Source: Saprospiraceae bacterium (lineage in GTDB: Bacteria; Bacteroidota; Bacteroidia; Chitinophagales; Saprospiraceae). From it: 64,000 nt of DNA. The DNA is taken from assembly GCA_028285545.1 (NCBI GenBank), contig JANQPA010000063.1:1-64000 (forward strand), in the 5' to 3' direction. The notes under the pieces were generated by a model that saw nothing but the letters and a program-made list of their open reading frames with translations, was not told the DNA's origin and did no database searches. Position numbers and translations under genes: made by a program. Shown one piece after another: positions 35,149-43,406 of the stretch (positions within the stretch are counted from its first letter, which is position 1; each line of letters starts with the position of its first letter).

Positions 35149-35943
35149 TTAGCTCTCTTCTGCAGGATCAGCTTTTAGAGTAAACTTACGTGTCACAGGA
35201 TTAAGAGGAGTATTAACAGTATTTCCTTGGCTGTCTACTAAGGTCAGTGTAATGGTGTTTTCTCCCATCGGTAATCCTTCTATGTAATAGGGCTGCCAGG
35301 TATTTATCATGTGTTCTTCTCCATTTATCTCAGCTTTTACCATATAATCCGTTCCTATAGTTGCATTAAGGAGGTAAAAGTCCAACATAACCTTTTTGGT
35401 ATCATTCTCTCCAACGTAAGTACCCTTAGGCCGGCTGTAAAACAACATGGGCTCGGAAATATCTTCCTTGGAGGCAACTTGTCCTTCAATCACATCTATC
35501 TTTTGTCCTAAATGAGCCTCTTCTGTTTTAATGCTTTCATGATAAGATCGGGACAGAAATGAAAGAAGATAATGTTGACCTTCCTCTAAATCATATTCAA
35601 ATTCAGGAACATATTTTGCGGCATAAGGCTCATTATCGATGATCAGGTGGATATGCTGTCCCTGCGCTGAATTTGCACACATCTTTTGTGGAGCGTCTTC
35701 AGTTTGAGCTCCCAGCTCGTAATTAGCTACCTCAAATGCAAAGGCCCCTTCTTTGTATTCGAAAGAAGATAATTGGGCATCCGGAAAAGAGGGGGAAGGA
35801 CTAAAAGGAGTAAGCGTAAACTGTTTGCTTACTTCCTTCTGCTCCTGGACCTCTGAATCATCTGTCGATTCTTTGGAGCCTGCATCGCCCTGACATGCTG
35901 ACAAAAAGATGGCTAATACGAATAAAATACTTAATGTTCTCAT
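35149..35943 (-). CDS. Lipoprotein of unknown function
   Basis: The 264-residue protein has a clear lipoprotein signal (RTLSILFVLAIFLSAC, Cys 17), then an acidic linker (KESTDDSEVQEQKEV). The mature part is rich in beta-strand-like segments (FSPSPSFPDAQLSSFEYKEG, HIHLIIDNEPYAAKYVP, HYLLSFLSRSYHES, KKVMLDFYLLNATIG) and ends in a possible Ig-like domain (GLPMGENTITLTLVD). I do not recognise a family. The HIHLIIDN block suggests a beta-sandwich that might bind a ligand. No operon partner is visible. Confidence 0.75.
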   Translation of the reverse strand: MRTLSILFVLAIFLSACQGDAGSKESTDDSEVQEQKEVSKQFTLTPFSPSPSFPDAQLSSFEYKEGAFAFEVANYELGAQTEDAPQKMCANSAQGQHIHLIIDNEPYAAKYVPEFEYDLEEGQHYLLSFLSRSYHESIKTEEAHLGQKIDVIEGQVASKEDISEPMLFYSRPKGTYVGENDTKKVMLDFYLLNATIGTDYMVKAEINGEEHMINTWQPYYIEGLPMGENTITLTLVDSQGNTVNTPLNPVTRKFTLKADPAEES

Positions 35944-36087
35944 TAGTGATCAAATTTTTGTTAAGTTTTGTTCTATTGAAAAGGTTTTTTATGTTTTAGA
36001 AATCCTTCATCTGTAATTAATATTGCACATGAGGCAGGATTGAAAGATCTTGGAATATATAAAATGATTATGACCTTACATATTTCT

Positions 36088-36122
36088 CTTGTATACAAAA
36101 AGTAGATTATTGCTACTTTTGT
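36088..36122 (+). promoter_or_regulatory. Promoter and operator-like dyad before the copper ATPase
   Basis: TACTTTTG at 36114-36121 is a full TAnnTTTG -7 box, with CTTG at 36088-36091 in the -33 region (22-base gap). A dyad, ACAAAAAGTAG at 36095-36105 and CTACTTTTGT at 36113-36122, overlaps the -7 box with a 7-base centre. Its position would let a bound repressor block RNA polymerase, as expected for metal-controlled export genes. The regulator is not in the window. Confidence 0.5.
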
Positions 36123-36144
36123 TTTGTTATTGAACGATTGAATT

Positions 36145-38265
36145 ATGACAAAAAATCTTATAGAATTAAAAGTTGATGGGATGGATTGCGCCAATTGTGC
36201 TGCAGGAATTACCAAGTTTTTGCAACGCAAGGGCCTTAAAGATGTTTATGTCAATTTTCAAACAAAGGAGGTTCGGTTCAAACTTGACGAATCTTCCTAT
36301 ACTATTGAAAAGGTAAAAGAAGGAATACATAAACTTGGATACACCGTAATTGAGGAGGAACAGCAAAAATCTTGGTGGACTTTAAGTCGAAAACTTCTGG
36401 TTGCTAGTATTTTTACCTTTCCCTTATTGGCTAATCACTTTTTGATGATGACCGGGCAATCGATTTCATTGCTTGATCAGTTTTGGATTCAGTTTTGGAT
36501 CTGCTTGCCGGTATTTTTTATTGGATTATGGCATTTTGGTCTTAGTGCCTGGCGGTCAATTCGGTCAAGAGTCCCCAACATGGATGTTTTGATTTTTATC
36601 GGCAGCTCAGCTGCTTTTTTTTATAGCCTGGCAGGTTCCATATTAAATGATCCTAATTTAATATTTTACGAAACCAGTGCCACCATCATCACCCTGGTAT
36701 TGCTTGGTAATTGGATGGAACACAGGGCAGTGAACAAAACTACTAATGCCATAAAAGACTTGTCTCAATTGCAAGTAGAGGAGGCCAAACGCATGATGCC
36801 ATCCGGAACGATTGCAAGAATTAATAAAGACGAAATCAGAAAAGATCATATCCTTCTTGTAAATGAAGGCGATAAAATCCCCGCTGATGGAATAGTGATT
36901 GAGGGTGATGCAATTATTGATGAATCAATGATTACAGGAGAAAGCCTACCTGTTGATAAAAAAATTGGAGATCAATTAATTGGTGGTTCTATTTTAAGTG
37001 CTGGTAACCTAAGTATGAAGGTGATTGCTTCAGGGAAAGATAGTCTTCTTCATCAAATGATAGAGTTGGTAAAATCCGCACAGGAAGATAAGCCCGATAT
37101 TCAAAGGCTGGCCGATAAAATTAGTGCCATTTTTGTTCCTTTAGTGCTTAGTATTGCCGCTCTTACCTTGTTAATTGGATATTTGGGCTTTCATCTTAGC
37201 TTCCAACAAGCCCTGATGAATGCTATTGCAGTATTGGTGATTTCATGCCCTTGTGCAATGGGATTAGCTACTCCCACAGCCGTAATGGTAGGTGTTGGTC
37301 GGATGGCGCAAAATGGAATTCTGGTTAAAGGAGGGCAGACGCTGGAAATTTTTTCGAAAGTAAAGAACATTGTATTTGATAAAACCGGGACCTTAACCAG
37401 CGGTATTTTTAAGTTAAAAAAAATCGACTATTTTACTTCTGATGAAACCCATGTTAATGCATTGATATATGCCATGGAGCAACGGTCCTCCCATCCTATT
37501 GCCAAGTCTATTCTTAAAGAAATTGACTTTGTTCCTAATGGACATATGGAGAAATTCAATGATTTTTCTTTTAAAGAAGAAAAAGCCAAAGGGATAATTG
37601 CAGAGGACCCAGATGGTAATATTTATAAACTTGGGTCCAGTCGAATTTTACCTTCCAAAGTCGAGCCTGCAAACTACCTGGTTTATTTAACAAAGAATGA
37701 TCAGCTTATTGCGGCCATCGATATGGAGGACGAGATTAAATTTGATGCAGCTGATACCATTGATTTTTTTAAAAAACAAGAAATCAAACCTATTATACTC
37801 AGTGGCGATAAAAAAGTTAAAACAGCCAATGTTTCCAATTTATTAGGTTTAGAAGAATACTATGCCGAACAATTGCCTGTCCAAAAGCTAGAAAGGATAG
37901 AACAACTAAGTAAAGAGGGCTATACTGCCATGGTAGGGGATGGAATAAATGATGCACCGGCATTGGCCAAAGCTTCCATAGGTATTTCACTAAGTGAAGC
38001 CTCCCAGGTCGCCATCCAGTCTGCTCAAATAGTCTTGTTGAATGGCAAATTGGGTAACCTCAAAAATGCCTTTTCCATTAGCAAAATGACTGTAGAAACC
38101 ATTCGGCAAAATTTATTTTGGGCATTTGCATATAATATTGTGGCTATTCCTATTGCAGCTGTTGGTTTGCTTAACCCAATGTGGGGAGCCTTATTTATGG
38201 CTTTTTCTGATGTTGTTGTAATTGGTAACTCGATTCGTCTAAATTATAGGAAGATAAAAGACTAA
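36145..38265 (+). CDS. copA: Heavy-metal P1B-type ATPase, copper-exporter-like
   Basis: The pump uses ATP to move a soft metal ion, most likely Cu(I), out of the cytoplasm. Residues 3-68 form one HMA domain with GMDCANCAAG. The 706 residues continue with membrane helices, the actuator motif ITGESLPVDKK, CPC in VISCPCAMGLATPTA (about 367-370), the phosphorylated aspartate in DKTGTL (about 411), SHPIAKS, and MVGDGINDAPALAKA. The penultimate helix has the family YN (FAYNIVAIPIA). The last helix reads MAFSDVV where copper pumps usually have M-x-x-S-S, so metal choice is not fully certain. A dyad lies at its promoter. Confidence 0.9.
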   Translation: MTKNLIELKVDGMDCANCAAGITKFLQRKGLKDVYVNFQTKEVRFKLDESSYTIEKVKEGIHKLGYTVIEEEQQKSWWTLSRKLLVASIFTFPLLANHFLMMTGQSISLLDQFWIQFWICLPVFFIGLWHFGLSAWRSIRSRVPNMDVLIFIGSSAAFFYSLAGSILNDPNLIFYETSATIITLVLLGNWMEHRAVNKTTNAIKDLSQLQVEEAKRMMPSGTIARINKDEIRKDHILLVNEGDKIPADGIVIEGDAIIDESMITGESLPVDKKIGDQLIGGSILSAGNLSMKVIASGKDSLLHQMIELVKSAQEDKPDIQRLADKISAIFVPLVLSIAALTLLIGYLGFHLSFQQALMNAIAVLVISCPCAMGLATPTAVMVGVGRMAQNGILVKGGQTLEIFSKVKNIVFDKTGTLTSGIFKLKKIDYFTSDETHVNALIYAMEQRSSHPIAKSILKEIDFVPNGHMEKFNDFSFKEEKAKGIIAEDPDGNIYKLGSSRILPSKVEPANYLVYLTKNDQLIAAIDMEDEIKFDAADTIDFFKKQEIKPIILSGDKKVKTANVSNLLGLEEYYAEQLPVQKLERIEQLSKEGYTAMVGDGINDAPALAKASIGISLSEASQVAIQSAQIVLLNGKLGNLKNAFSISKMTVETIRQNLFWAFAYNIVAIPIAAVGLLNPMWGALFMAFSDVVVIGNSIRLNYRKIKD

Positions 38266-38281
38266 GTTTTTATATTCAATA

Positions 38282-38299
38282 TCAATGTCAATGTCAATG
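38282..38299 (+). repeat. (TCAATG)3 hexamer repeat
   Basis: Three perfect TCAATG copies follow a degenerate ATTCAATA in the 86-base gap after copA. Similar GATATTGATATTGAAT steps appear after the padR gene at about 57915. Confidence 0.75.
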
Positions 38300-38351
38300 T
38301 TGGTGGGTATGGCTAAAGAAGCGGGGGAAGAAAGATTGGGTATGATATTTT

Positions 38352-39065
38352 TTGATTACACTTAGAACGAGAAGTTTGGAAATAATTAAAGGTCAAAAAA
38401 CAGCTATTCTTTTTGACCCACACAGCAAGGTGGGGCGATATTGTCTTGATTTGCTCTTAGATCATGAAGCCTATGAGCTTGTTTTGGTTTTTTCAGAAAT
38501 GAAAAAAAACAGACGACACCCTAAGTTAAAATGGATTCAATATCATTATGATAAGCTAGATCAAATCATCGAATATTTAAAGGGAGATGACTTGTTTTGG
38601 TGTAGGAGTAGCTTCAAAGATTGGACCGAAATTACGGATACCTCAAGCATTAGGACTTCTTTGCCCTTTAAGGTAGCCTGGGCCGCCTTACAAAATGACA
38701 TCAGTCAGTTTTTATTCCTTTCATCTACCATGGTGGGATCACAATCATGGCTTCCCGTTTTAAAACAGCGTTCTGAACTGGAAAAAATTATCCAGGAACT
38801 GCCTTTTTGGGCCCTTCATATTTTTAAACCTCCTATTCTGATTGACCATTCTCCTTCCAGCCGATGGGGAGAGAACCTGGCTAAAAAGATTTCTGACTTC
38901 GCGGGTGGGATTTTTGACAATTACCGTCCGGTAGAATCCGAAGCTGTTGCAAGAGCTATGGTCGACCAAGCACAACAAATTAAAAAGGGCCTGTCCATCT
39001 ATTCATCAGAGGACTTGCAGCGTATGGCCGAAGCTTATATCACCAAAACACCTCGGAAAATTTAA
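38352..39065 (+). CDS. NAD(P)-binding Rossmann-fold protein, HTATIP2/epimerase-like
   Basis: The 237-residue protein has an N-terminal Rossmann start (GQKTAILFDPHSKVGRYCLDLL). The usual G-x-x-G-x-x-G is degenerate: FDPHSKVGRY keeps only one glycine. Later parts fit atypical short-chain dehydrogenase/epimerases of the HTATIP2 kind: ISQFLFLSSTMVGS, PVLKQRSELEKIIQELPFWALHIFKPPIL and VARAMVDQAQ. Cofactor binding is therefore doubtful, and a structural or regulatory role is possible. The start is TTG, and no upstream ATG exists in frame, so the N-terminus is uncertain. It lies between copA and gldC on the same strand. Confidence 0.65.
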   Translation: MITLRTRSLEIIKGQKTAILFDPHSKVGRYCLDLLLDHEAYELVLVFSEMKKNRRHPKLKWIQYHYDKLDQIIEYLKGDDLFWCRSSFKDWTEITDTSSIRTSLPFKVAWAALQNDISQFLFLSSTMVGSQSWLPVLKQRSELEKIIQELPFWALHIFKPPILIDHSPSSRWGENLAKKISDFAGGIFDNYRPVESEAVARAMVDQAQQIKKGLSIYSSEDLQRMAEAYITKTPRKI

Positions 39066-39114
39066 ATATATCCGCTTTTGGTAGTTTCTTTGCAAGAAAT
39101 TTCAAAAATTAGAA

Positions 39115-39459
39115 ATGGTAAAACGCACATCAACAATTGAGATAAAGGTTGGCTTGGATGAAAACAATGTTCCAGAACAGATTCGTTGGAAGGCTGAAGA
39201 TGCGGGCAATGATACACCCTCTACAAAAGCTAAAGCTATGCTGCTTTCAGTGTTTGACGAAGAAAATCTGGAAACCATGAAAATTGATCTGTGGACCAAA
39301 CAAATGCAGGTGAATGAAATGGACCGCTTTTTTTTCCAGACCCTGAGAGCGCTCGCTGATACTTATTATAAAGCCACTCAAAATGCAAAACTGGCCACTG
39401 ATATGCAGCGCTTTGTCCAATATTTTGGGGAAGAGACCGAAATTATTCCAAAACAATAA
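39115..39459 (+). CDS. gldC: Gliding motility protein GldC
   Basis: The 114-residue protein matches GldC of gliding Bacteroidota throughout: TSTIEIKVGLDENNVPEQIRW, KAKAMLLSVFDEENLETMKID, LWTKQMQVNEMDRFFFQTL, ALADTYYKATQN and FVQYFGEE. GldC is a small cytoplasmic protein that supports gliding in Flavobacterium, where it is encoded with gldB. Here gldB is not adjacent. The gene stands 50 bases after a Rossmann-fold gene and before the SRP RNA. Together with the CHU_C protein it indicates gliding and type IX secretion. Confidence 0.92.
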   Translation: MVKRTSTIEIKVGLDENNVPEQIRWKAEDAGNDTPSTKAKAMLLSVFDEENLETMKIDLWTKQMQVNEMDRFFFQTLRALADTYYKATQNAKLATDMQRFVQYFGEETEIIPKQ

Positions 39460-39559
39460 GTGATAAGCTCCATAAAAAGAAGAATCTCAAAAGTTTTCTT
39501 TAAGGTTTTTATGCTCAGGTTTTGAACTCAAAATGATGTTGATAATTCTTTCTTTATTG

Positions 39560-39591
39560 TTTGTCTTATGATAGAAAACATCTTATATTTG
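39560..39591 (+). promoter_or_regulatory. Strong Bacteroidota promoter of the SRP RNA gene
   Basis: TTTG at 39560-39563 and TATATTTG at 39584-39591 are exact -33 and -7 boxes with a 20-base gap, the best promoter in the window. Transcription would start near 39598, the first base of the paired end of the RNA. Confidence 0.8.
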
Positions 39592-39597
39592 CACCCT

Positions 39598-39685
39598 GAG
39601 CGGCACACGACCAGCTCCCTCTGAACTCCCCCAGGGCGGAAACGCAGCAAGGGTAGGAGGTTGTAGCGGTGCGATGTGTCCGCTC
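39598..39685 (+). ncRNA. ffs: Signal recognition particle RNA (4.5S, small bacterial type)
   Basis: The core CCAGGGCGGAAACGCAGC with GGAA tetraloop and the asymmetric loop AGCAAGGGTAGGAGG is the conserved SRP RNA domain IV that binds Ffh. The ends GAGCGGCACAC and GTGTCCGCTC pair to close a single long hairpin of about 88 nt. A perfect promoter lies before it, and a T-run (TTCTTTTTT) follows at once as terminator. It works with Ffh in co-translational membrane targeting. Confidence 0.95.
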
Positions 39686-39728
39686 TTCTTTTTTGAAGCA
39701 TTACTTTCCTTTATAAAAACCAACTCAC

Positions 39729-40385
39729 ATGAAATTTTTTATTGATACCGCAAGCCTGGATCAAATTAAAGAGGCTAAGGATCTCGGTATTTTAGACGGT
39801 GTAACTACCAATCCTTCCTTGATGGCTAAAGAGGGAATTACCGGACATGATAATATTATCAAGCACTATAAGACTATTTGTGACATTGTGGATGGAGATG
39901 TGAGTGCAGAAGTGATCTCTACTGATTTTAAAGGGATTGTTGAGGAAGGTAAACGACTGGCGGATATTGCTCCAAATATTGTAGTAAAAGTACCCATGAT
40001 TAAAGATGGTATAAAAGCTATAGCCCATTTTACTGAAATAGGAATCTCTACCAACTGTACCCTTGTATTTTCCGCAGGTCAGGCAATCCTTGCTGCAAAA
40101 GCAGGAGCAACCTACTTATCGCCTTTTATTGGAAGAGTAGATGACATTAATTGGGGTGGTGTTGAATTGATTGAAGAAATCGCAGAAATTTATAGCATCC
40201 AGGAATTTGAAACAGAAATTCTGGCTGCTTCGATAAGAAACTCTAAACATATCGTCGATTCTGCTTTGGCAGGTGCTGATGTGGTCACATGCCCCTTAAG
40301 CGCCATCCTTGGATTGTTAAAGCATCCTTTGACCGATATTGGATTGGAAAAATTTCTTGCTGATTACAGAAAAGGGAATGCCTAG
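39729..40385 (+). CDS. TalC-type transaldolase / fructose-6-phosphate aldolase family
   Basis: The enzyme belongs to the short (about 220-residue) transaldolase subfamily acting on sugar phosphates by a Schiff base. Signatures are [36 protein letters not shown] (residues 1-36 region), the lysine strand [12 protein letters not shown] (Lys near 85-90), [35 protein letters not shown], and [21 protein letters not shown]. Length and motifs do not separate transaldolase from fructose-6-phosphate aldolase; many Bacteroidota copies act as transaldolase. It is probably transcribed alone and ends two bases from the convergent phosphorylase gene. Confidence 0.92.
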   Translation: MKFFIDTASLDQIKEAKDLGILDGVTTNPSLMAKEGITGHDNIIKHYKTICDIVDGDVSAEVISTDFKGIVEEGKRLADIAPNIVVKVPMIKDGIKAIAHFTEIGISTNCTLVFSAGQAILAAKAGATYLSPFIGRVDDINWGGVELIEEIAEIYSIQEFETEILAASIRNSKHIVDSALAGADVVTCPLSAILGLLKHPLTDIGLEKFLADYRKGNA

Positions 40386-40386
40386 A

Positions 40387-41274
40387 CTAAATTTCATGTT
40401 CTGAAATCAATTCCAGTGTTTTAAGAATTAAATTATCAACTGCTTTTTTCGGGGCTTTCGAAAATTGTTGGGCTGCTCTATTGGCTATTATGGCATTAAA
40501 AGAAAGGCCTCGGTGACCTAATAAGTTAGACAAACCGTAAATGGCCGAAGTTTCCATTTCAAAATTGGTGATTTTTAATCCGCGAAAATCATAATTGGCA
40601 AATGGTTCCAGATTTTGAAGAGGCCTGATTGGGTCCAGCCTTATTTTTCTACCCTGTGGGCCATAGAACCCAGGAGCAGTTAATGTAATCCCTTTTGATA
40701 TGCCTTTAGCCAGACTGAGTAATAAATGTGGACTTGCGGCAGCAATATAAGAGGTAGAGGGGAGGTGGATGTGATTTTTTTCGTATTTATTCCAATGATC
40801 TTGCAATTCTGCTTCCCTGTCATTAAGGCTGCGTTGGTAGTAATCCAATAAATTATCCAGGCCCAAGCCGAAGGAAGAAGCAATAATACTATCAACAGGA
40901 ATTTCTCTTTGTAAGCTTCCACTGGTTCCTACCCTTATTAAATTCAGAGATTTCAATTCTTTTTTTAAAACTCTTTCTTTTAGATCGACATTTACGAGTG
41001 CATCCAATTCATTAATGGCAATATCGATGTTGGCTGTGCTTATACCTGTAGACAAAACATTCAATCTTTTTTTTCCCAGCCACCCTATATGGGTAACAAA
41101 TTCTCTCTTTTGAACCTTTTTATCAATACGATCAAAATGTTTGGAAATCCTTTCTACCCTGCCAGGATCTCCAACCAGGATTATAATATCAGCCACGTCT
41201 TCAGGAAAGAGACAAATATGATAAATGCTACCATCAGGATTGAGTACAAAATCGGCTTCAGAGGAAAGACGCAT
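40387..41274 (-). CDS. Nucleoside phosphorylase (uridine phosphorylase-like)
   Basis: The enzyme splits a nucleoside with phosphate to base and ribose 1-phosphate. I use ATG 41274 (MRLSSEADFVLNPDGSIYHI), which matches the usual opening of the family. The longer reading from 41349 would run through the promoter of the divergent ArsC-like gene. Signatures are the phosphate loop IILVGDPGRVERISKHFD, VGTSGSLQREIPVDSIIAS, and the substrate site TNFEMETSAIYGLSNLLGHRGLSF. The DFVLNPDGSIYH block suggests uridine or a related nucleoside, but purine activity cannot be excluded. Confidence 0.88.
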   Translation of the reverse strand: MRLSSEADFVLNPDGSIYHICLFPEDVADIIILVGDPGRVERISKHFDRIDKKVQKREFVTHIGWLGKKRLNVLSTGISTANIDIAINELDALVNVDLKERVLKKELKSLNLIRVGTSGSLQREIPVDSIIASSFGLGLDNLLDYYQRSLNDREAELQDHWNKYEKNHIHLPSTSYIAAASPHLLLSLAKGISKGITLTAPGFYGPQGRKIRLDPIRPLQNLEPFANYDFRGLKITNFEMETSAIYGLSNLLGHRGLSFNAIIANRAAQQFSKAPKKAVDNLILKTLELISEHEI

Positions 41275-41334
41275 AGGAAATGTAATTTTATGATAATAAT
41301 TTTTCTGGTAAAAGCAGGGGACAGAATATTGTTT

Positions 41335-41342
41335 TATTTTTG
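41335..41342 (+). promoter_or_regulatory. -7 box TATTTTTG of the ArsC-like gene
   Basis: TATTTTTG is a TAnnTTTG match 20 bases before ATG 41363. No exact -33 TTTG is found. Its presence argues for the shorter start of the divergent phosphorylase. Confidence 0.5.
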
Positions 41343-41362
41343 CTCCCATAAAAAGGCAAATT

Positions 41363-41719
41363 ATGAAAAAAATCTATCATTTATCTACTTGCTCTACCTG
41401 CCAGAGAATCATCAAGCAATTAGGAGGAGGAGAGGACTTTGAATTACAGGACATTAAAACGGAACCCATGACAGCCGAACAATTGGATTTTTTGAAAGAT
41501 GCAGTAGGGTCTTATGAAGATCTTTTCAGTAGAAGAGCTATGAAATATAGGGCAATGGGACTGCATGAGAAAAAGTTGAATGAGGACGATTATCGTTCTC
41601 TCATCCTTAGTGAATATACCTTTTTGAAACGCCCCGTAATCATTATTGATGATGAAATATTTGTAGGAAATGCAAAGAAGAGTGTAGCAGGTGCCATGGC
41701 TAAATTAGGAATAGAATAG
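41363..41719 (+). CDS. ArsC/Spx family thioredoxin-like protein
   Basis: The 117-residue protein has the ArsC fold with a redox motif YHLSTCSTCQRIIKQL (CSTC, Cys 10 and 13), the EPMTAEQLDFLKDAVGSYEDLFSRRA region, and the conserved arginine-proline FLKRPVIIIDDEIFVG. ArsC reduces arsenate with glutathione or glutaredoxin, while Spx acts on RNA polymerase. The RP motif favours the ArsC branch, but in Bacteroidota the physiological role is often unknown and no ars genes lie nearby. It is 16 bases before hemF and probably co-transcribed with it. Confidence 0.82.
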   Translation: MKKIYHLSTCSTCQRIIKQLGGGEDFELQDIKTEPMTAEQLDFLKDAVGSYEDLFSRRAMKYRAMGLHEKKLNEDDYRSLILSEYTFLKRPVIIIDDEIFVGNAKKSVAGAMAKLGIE

Positions 41720-41735
41720 CAACCAAACACAGAAT

Positions 41736-42626
41736 ATGATTCAAAAAGAAAATATTAGTTCTTATTTCCAATTGCTCCAGGATGATATATGCTCACAGTT
41801 GGAAAAAGAAGATGGAAAAGGGACCTTTCAAGAAGATCTTTGGGAGCGTGAAGGTGGGGGAGGTGGACGATCCAGAGCAATTTCTGGACAACATATTGAA
41901 AAAGGAGGGGTAAACTTTTCGGCAGTTCATGGTCCTATGCCAGAGAAAATCAGCAATGCATTAGGTCTGAGTGCTGCCAATTTTTTTGCAACAGGAGTGT
42001 CTATTGTTTTGCACCCCCAAAATCCTTTAGTGCCCATCATTCACATGAATGTTCGATATTTTGAAATGGATACCGGACATTGGTGGTTTGGTGGAGGTAT
42101 TGACCTTACCCCTCATTATATCGTTGATGTAGAAGCTAAATTTTTCCACCAGGAACTAAAAAAGGTTTGTGACAATCACCATCCAGAATTTTATCCAAGA
42201 TTCAAAAAATGGGCAGATGATTATTTTTATTTAAAACATAGGGATGAAACCAGAGGAATAGGCGGAATATTTTTTGATCGTTTGAATGAAGGAGAAGGCC
42301 TATCTAAAGAAGCTCTTTTTTCTTATGTCAAAGATGTAGGAGAAGCTTTTTGTCCCATTTATCTTAAATTATTAGCCGATAATAAAAATAAAACCTTTAC
42401 TGAAGCTGAAAAAAAGTGGCAACTACTTAGAAGGGGAAGGTATGTGGAATTTAATCTTGTTTGGGACAGGGGAACAAAATTTGGACTGGATACCAATGGC
42501 CGAACAGAGTCTATTTTGATGAGTATGCCTCCTCATGCAGATTGGCTGTACAATTATCAGCCAAAGGAAGGAAGCAAAGAAGCAGAGACTCAACAATTAT
42601 TAAAAAAAGGTATTGACTGGGCTTAA
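41736..42626 (+). CDS. hemF: Oxygen-dependent coproporphyrinogen III oxidase
   Basis: HemF decarboxylates two propionates of coproporphyrinogen III to protoporphyrinogen IX with oxygen in heme synthesis. The family signatures fill the chain: FQEDLWEREGGGGGRSRAISG, GVNFSAVHGPMPE, ATGVSIVLHPQNPLVPIIHMNVRYFE, WWFGGGIDLTPHY, RGIGGIFFD, GRYVEFNLVWDRGTKFGL and ESILMSMPPHADW. The 296-residue length is normal for this soluble dimer. It shows aerobic heme synthesis. It follows the ArsC-like gene by 16 bases. Confidence 0.96.
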   Translation: MIQKENISSYFQLLQDDICSQLEKEDGKGTFQEDLWEREGGGGGRSRAISGQHIEKGGVNFSAVHGPMPEKISNALGLSAANFFATGVSIVLHPQNPLVPIIHMNVRYFEMDTGHWWFGGGIDLTPHYIVDVEAKFFHQELKKVCDNHHPEFYPRFKKWADDYFYLKHRDETRGIGGIFFDRLNEGEGLSKEALFSYVKDVGEAFCPIYLKLLADNKNKTFTEAEKKWQLLRRGRYVEFNLVWDRGTKFGLDTNGRTESILMSMPPHADWLYNYQPKEGSKEAETQQLLKKGIDWA

Positions 42627-42675
42627 AATGCAAAAATTAAGTGCCTGCACAAATGAGTTAAATCCTTCTCTACAG

Positions 42676-42728
42676 CTAAAACGCAAAAATGCGCAAAGTC
42701 TTAGCGTTTTTTAGCGGCTTAGCGGTGA
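42676..42728. repeat. Dispersed AGCG/CGCAAA-type interspersed element
   Basis: The stretch from AAAACGCAAAAATGCGC to TTAGCGGCTTAGCGGTG holds AAAACGC matched by GCGTTTT and a repeated (T)TAGCGG unit. It resembles intergenic elements I know from many environmental Bacteroidota and is related in style to the element at 63544. It lies between the hemF end and the following lipoprotein gene end. Confidence 0.6.
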
Positions 42729-42788
42729 ATAAATTTTTTAAAACAACACCTTAGTACTTTTTATTGCAGGGTTCTATCATATCCAGAA

Positions 42789-43298
42789 TTAATCACATAG
42801 AACAGTAATAGTGGTGGTCTCAATAATATTACTCAGATTACCGGCTCGGTCCCTTAGCTGGATGTTAAAATAAAATTCATCTGTAGGGAATTCATCGTTT
42901 GGAAAGCATGCATCAGCATTATTGGGAAAGGTACAGCAAATTTGAAAGGGGGTATTAGGGATCTTAACGGTAATTTCACCAGAAATACCATTTCCTACCC
43001 CTTGTGTTGGTAATAAGGGCAGCTTAAAAGTAGTAACAAAACCATCACGACTATCAGAAAGAAAGACATCCATAGAATCACTTTCTGAACTCAAATTGCC
43101 ATCTCCATCTGTAAAACCAAAGGTTATTTTAAGGGTGTCAGGTTGTGCATTTTGATTCCCTTGAGCTATTGATTGCTTATTCATCCTAAGGAAATTAATA
43201 ACAGGTTCGTTTGGATATTCAGGAGGAGTTGAACAACCAATAAACAAGCATGAAATTATTGCAGCAATGAAGAGTGTAGAATTAGTATGTTTTTTCAT
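42789..43298 (-). CDS. Lipoprotein of unknown function
   Basis: I use ATG 43298, since the base before gives only a TTG. The signal KKHTNSTLFIAAIISCLFIGC ends with a lipobox Cys near residue 22. The mature 147 residues look like one Ig-like or cadherin-like beta-sandwich: TLKITFGFTDGDGNLSSESDSMDVFLSD with a calcium-site-like DGDGN, GISGEITVKIPN, and FYFNIQLRDRAGNLSNIIETTTI. Four cysteines (ICC, DACF, LCD) may form disulfides. This type is common in Bacteroidota outer-membrane lipoproteins, but I cannot name a family or function. Confidence 0.75.
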   Translation of the reverse strand: MKKHTNSTLFIAAIISCLFIGCSTPPEYPNEPVINFLRMNKQSIAQGNQNAQPDTLKITFGFTDGDGNLSSESDSMDVFLSDSRDGFVTTFKLPLLPTQGVGNGISGEITVKIPNTPFQICCTFPNNADACFPNDEFPTDEFYFNIQLRDRAGNLSNIIETTTITVLCD

Positions 43299-43406
43299 CA
43301 ATTATCTTATATTATAATCTGATCTTAAGCAGGTATTTCTTAGGTATACCTTCCAGATGGAACTCTGGATTTGTTATTCAATATAATTCTTTTTGCTAAA
43401 TAAATA

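Noticed and set aside
41275-41349. Longer N-terminus of the nucleoside phosphorylase from ATG 41349
   Set aside because: It would leave 13 bases to the divergent gene and cover its TATTTTTG box. The family opening begins near 41274.
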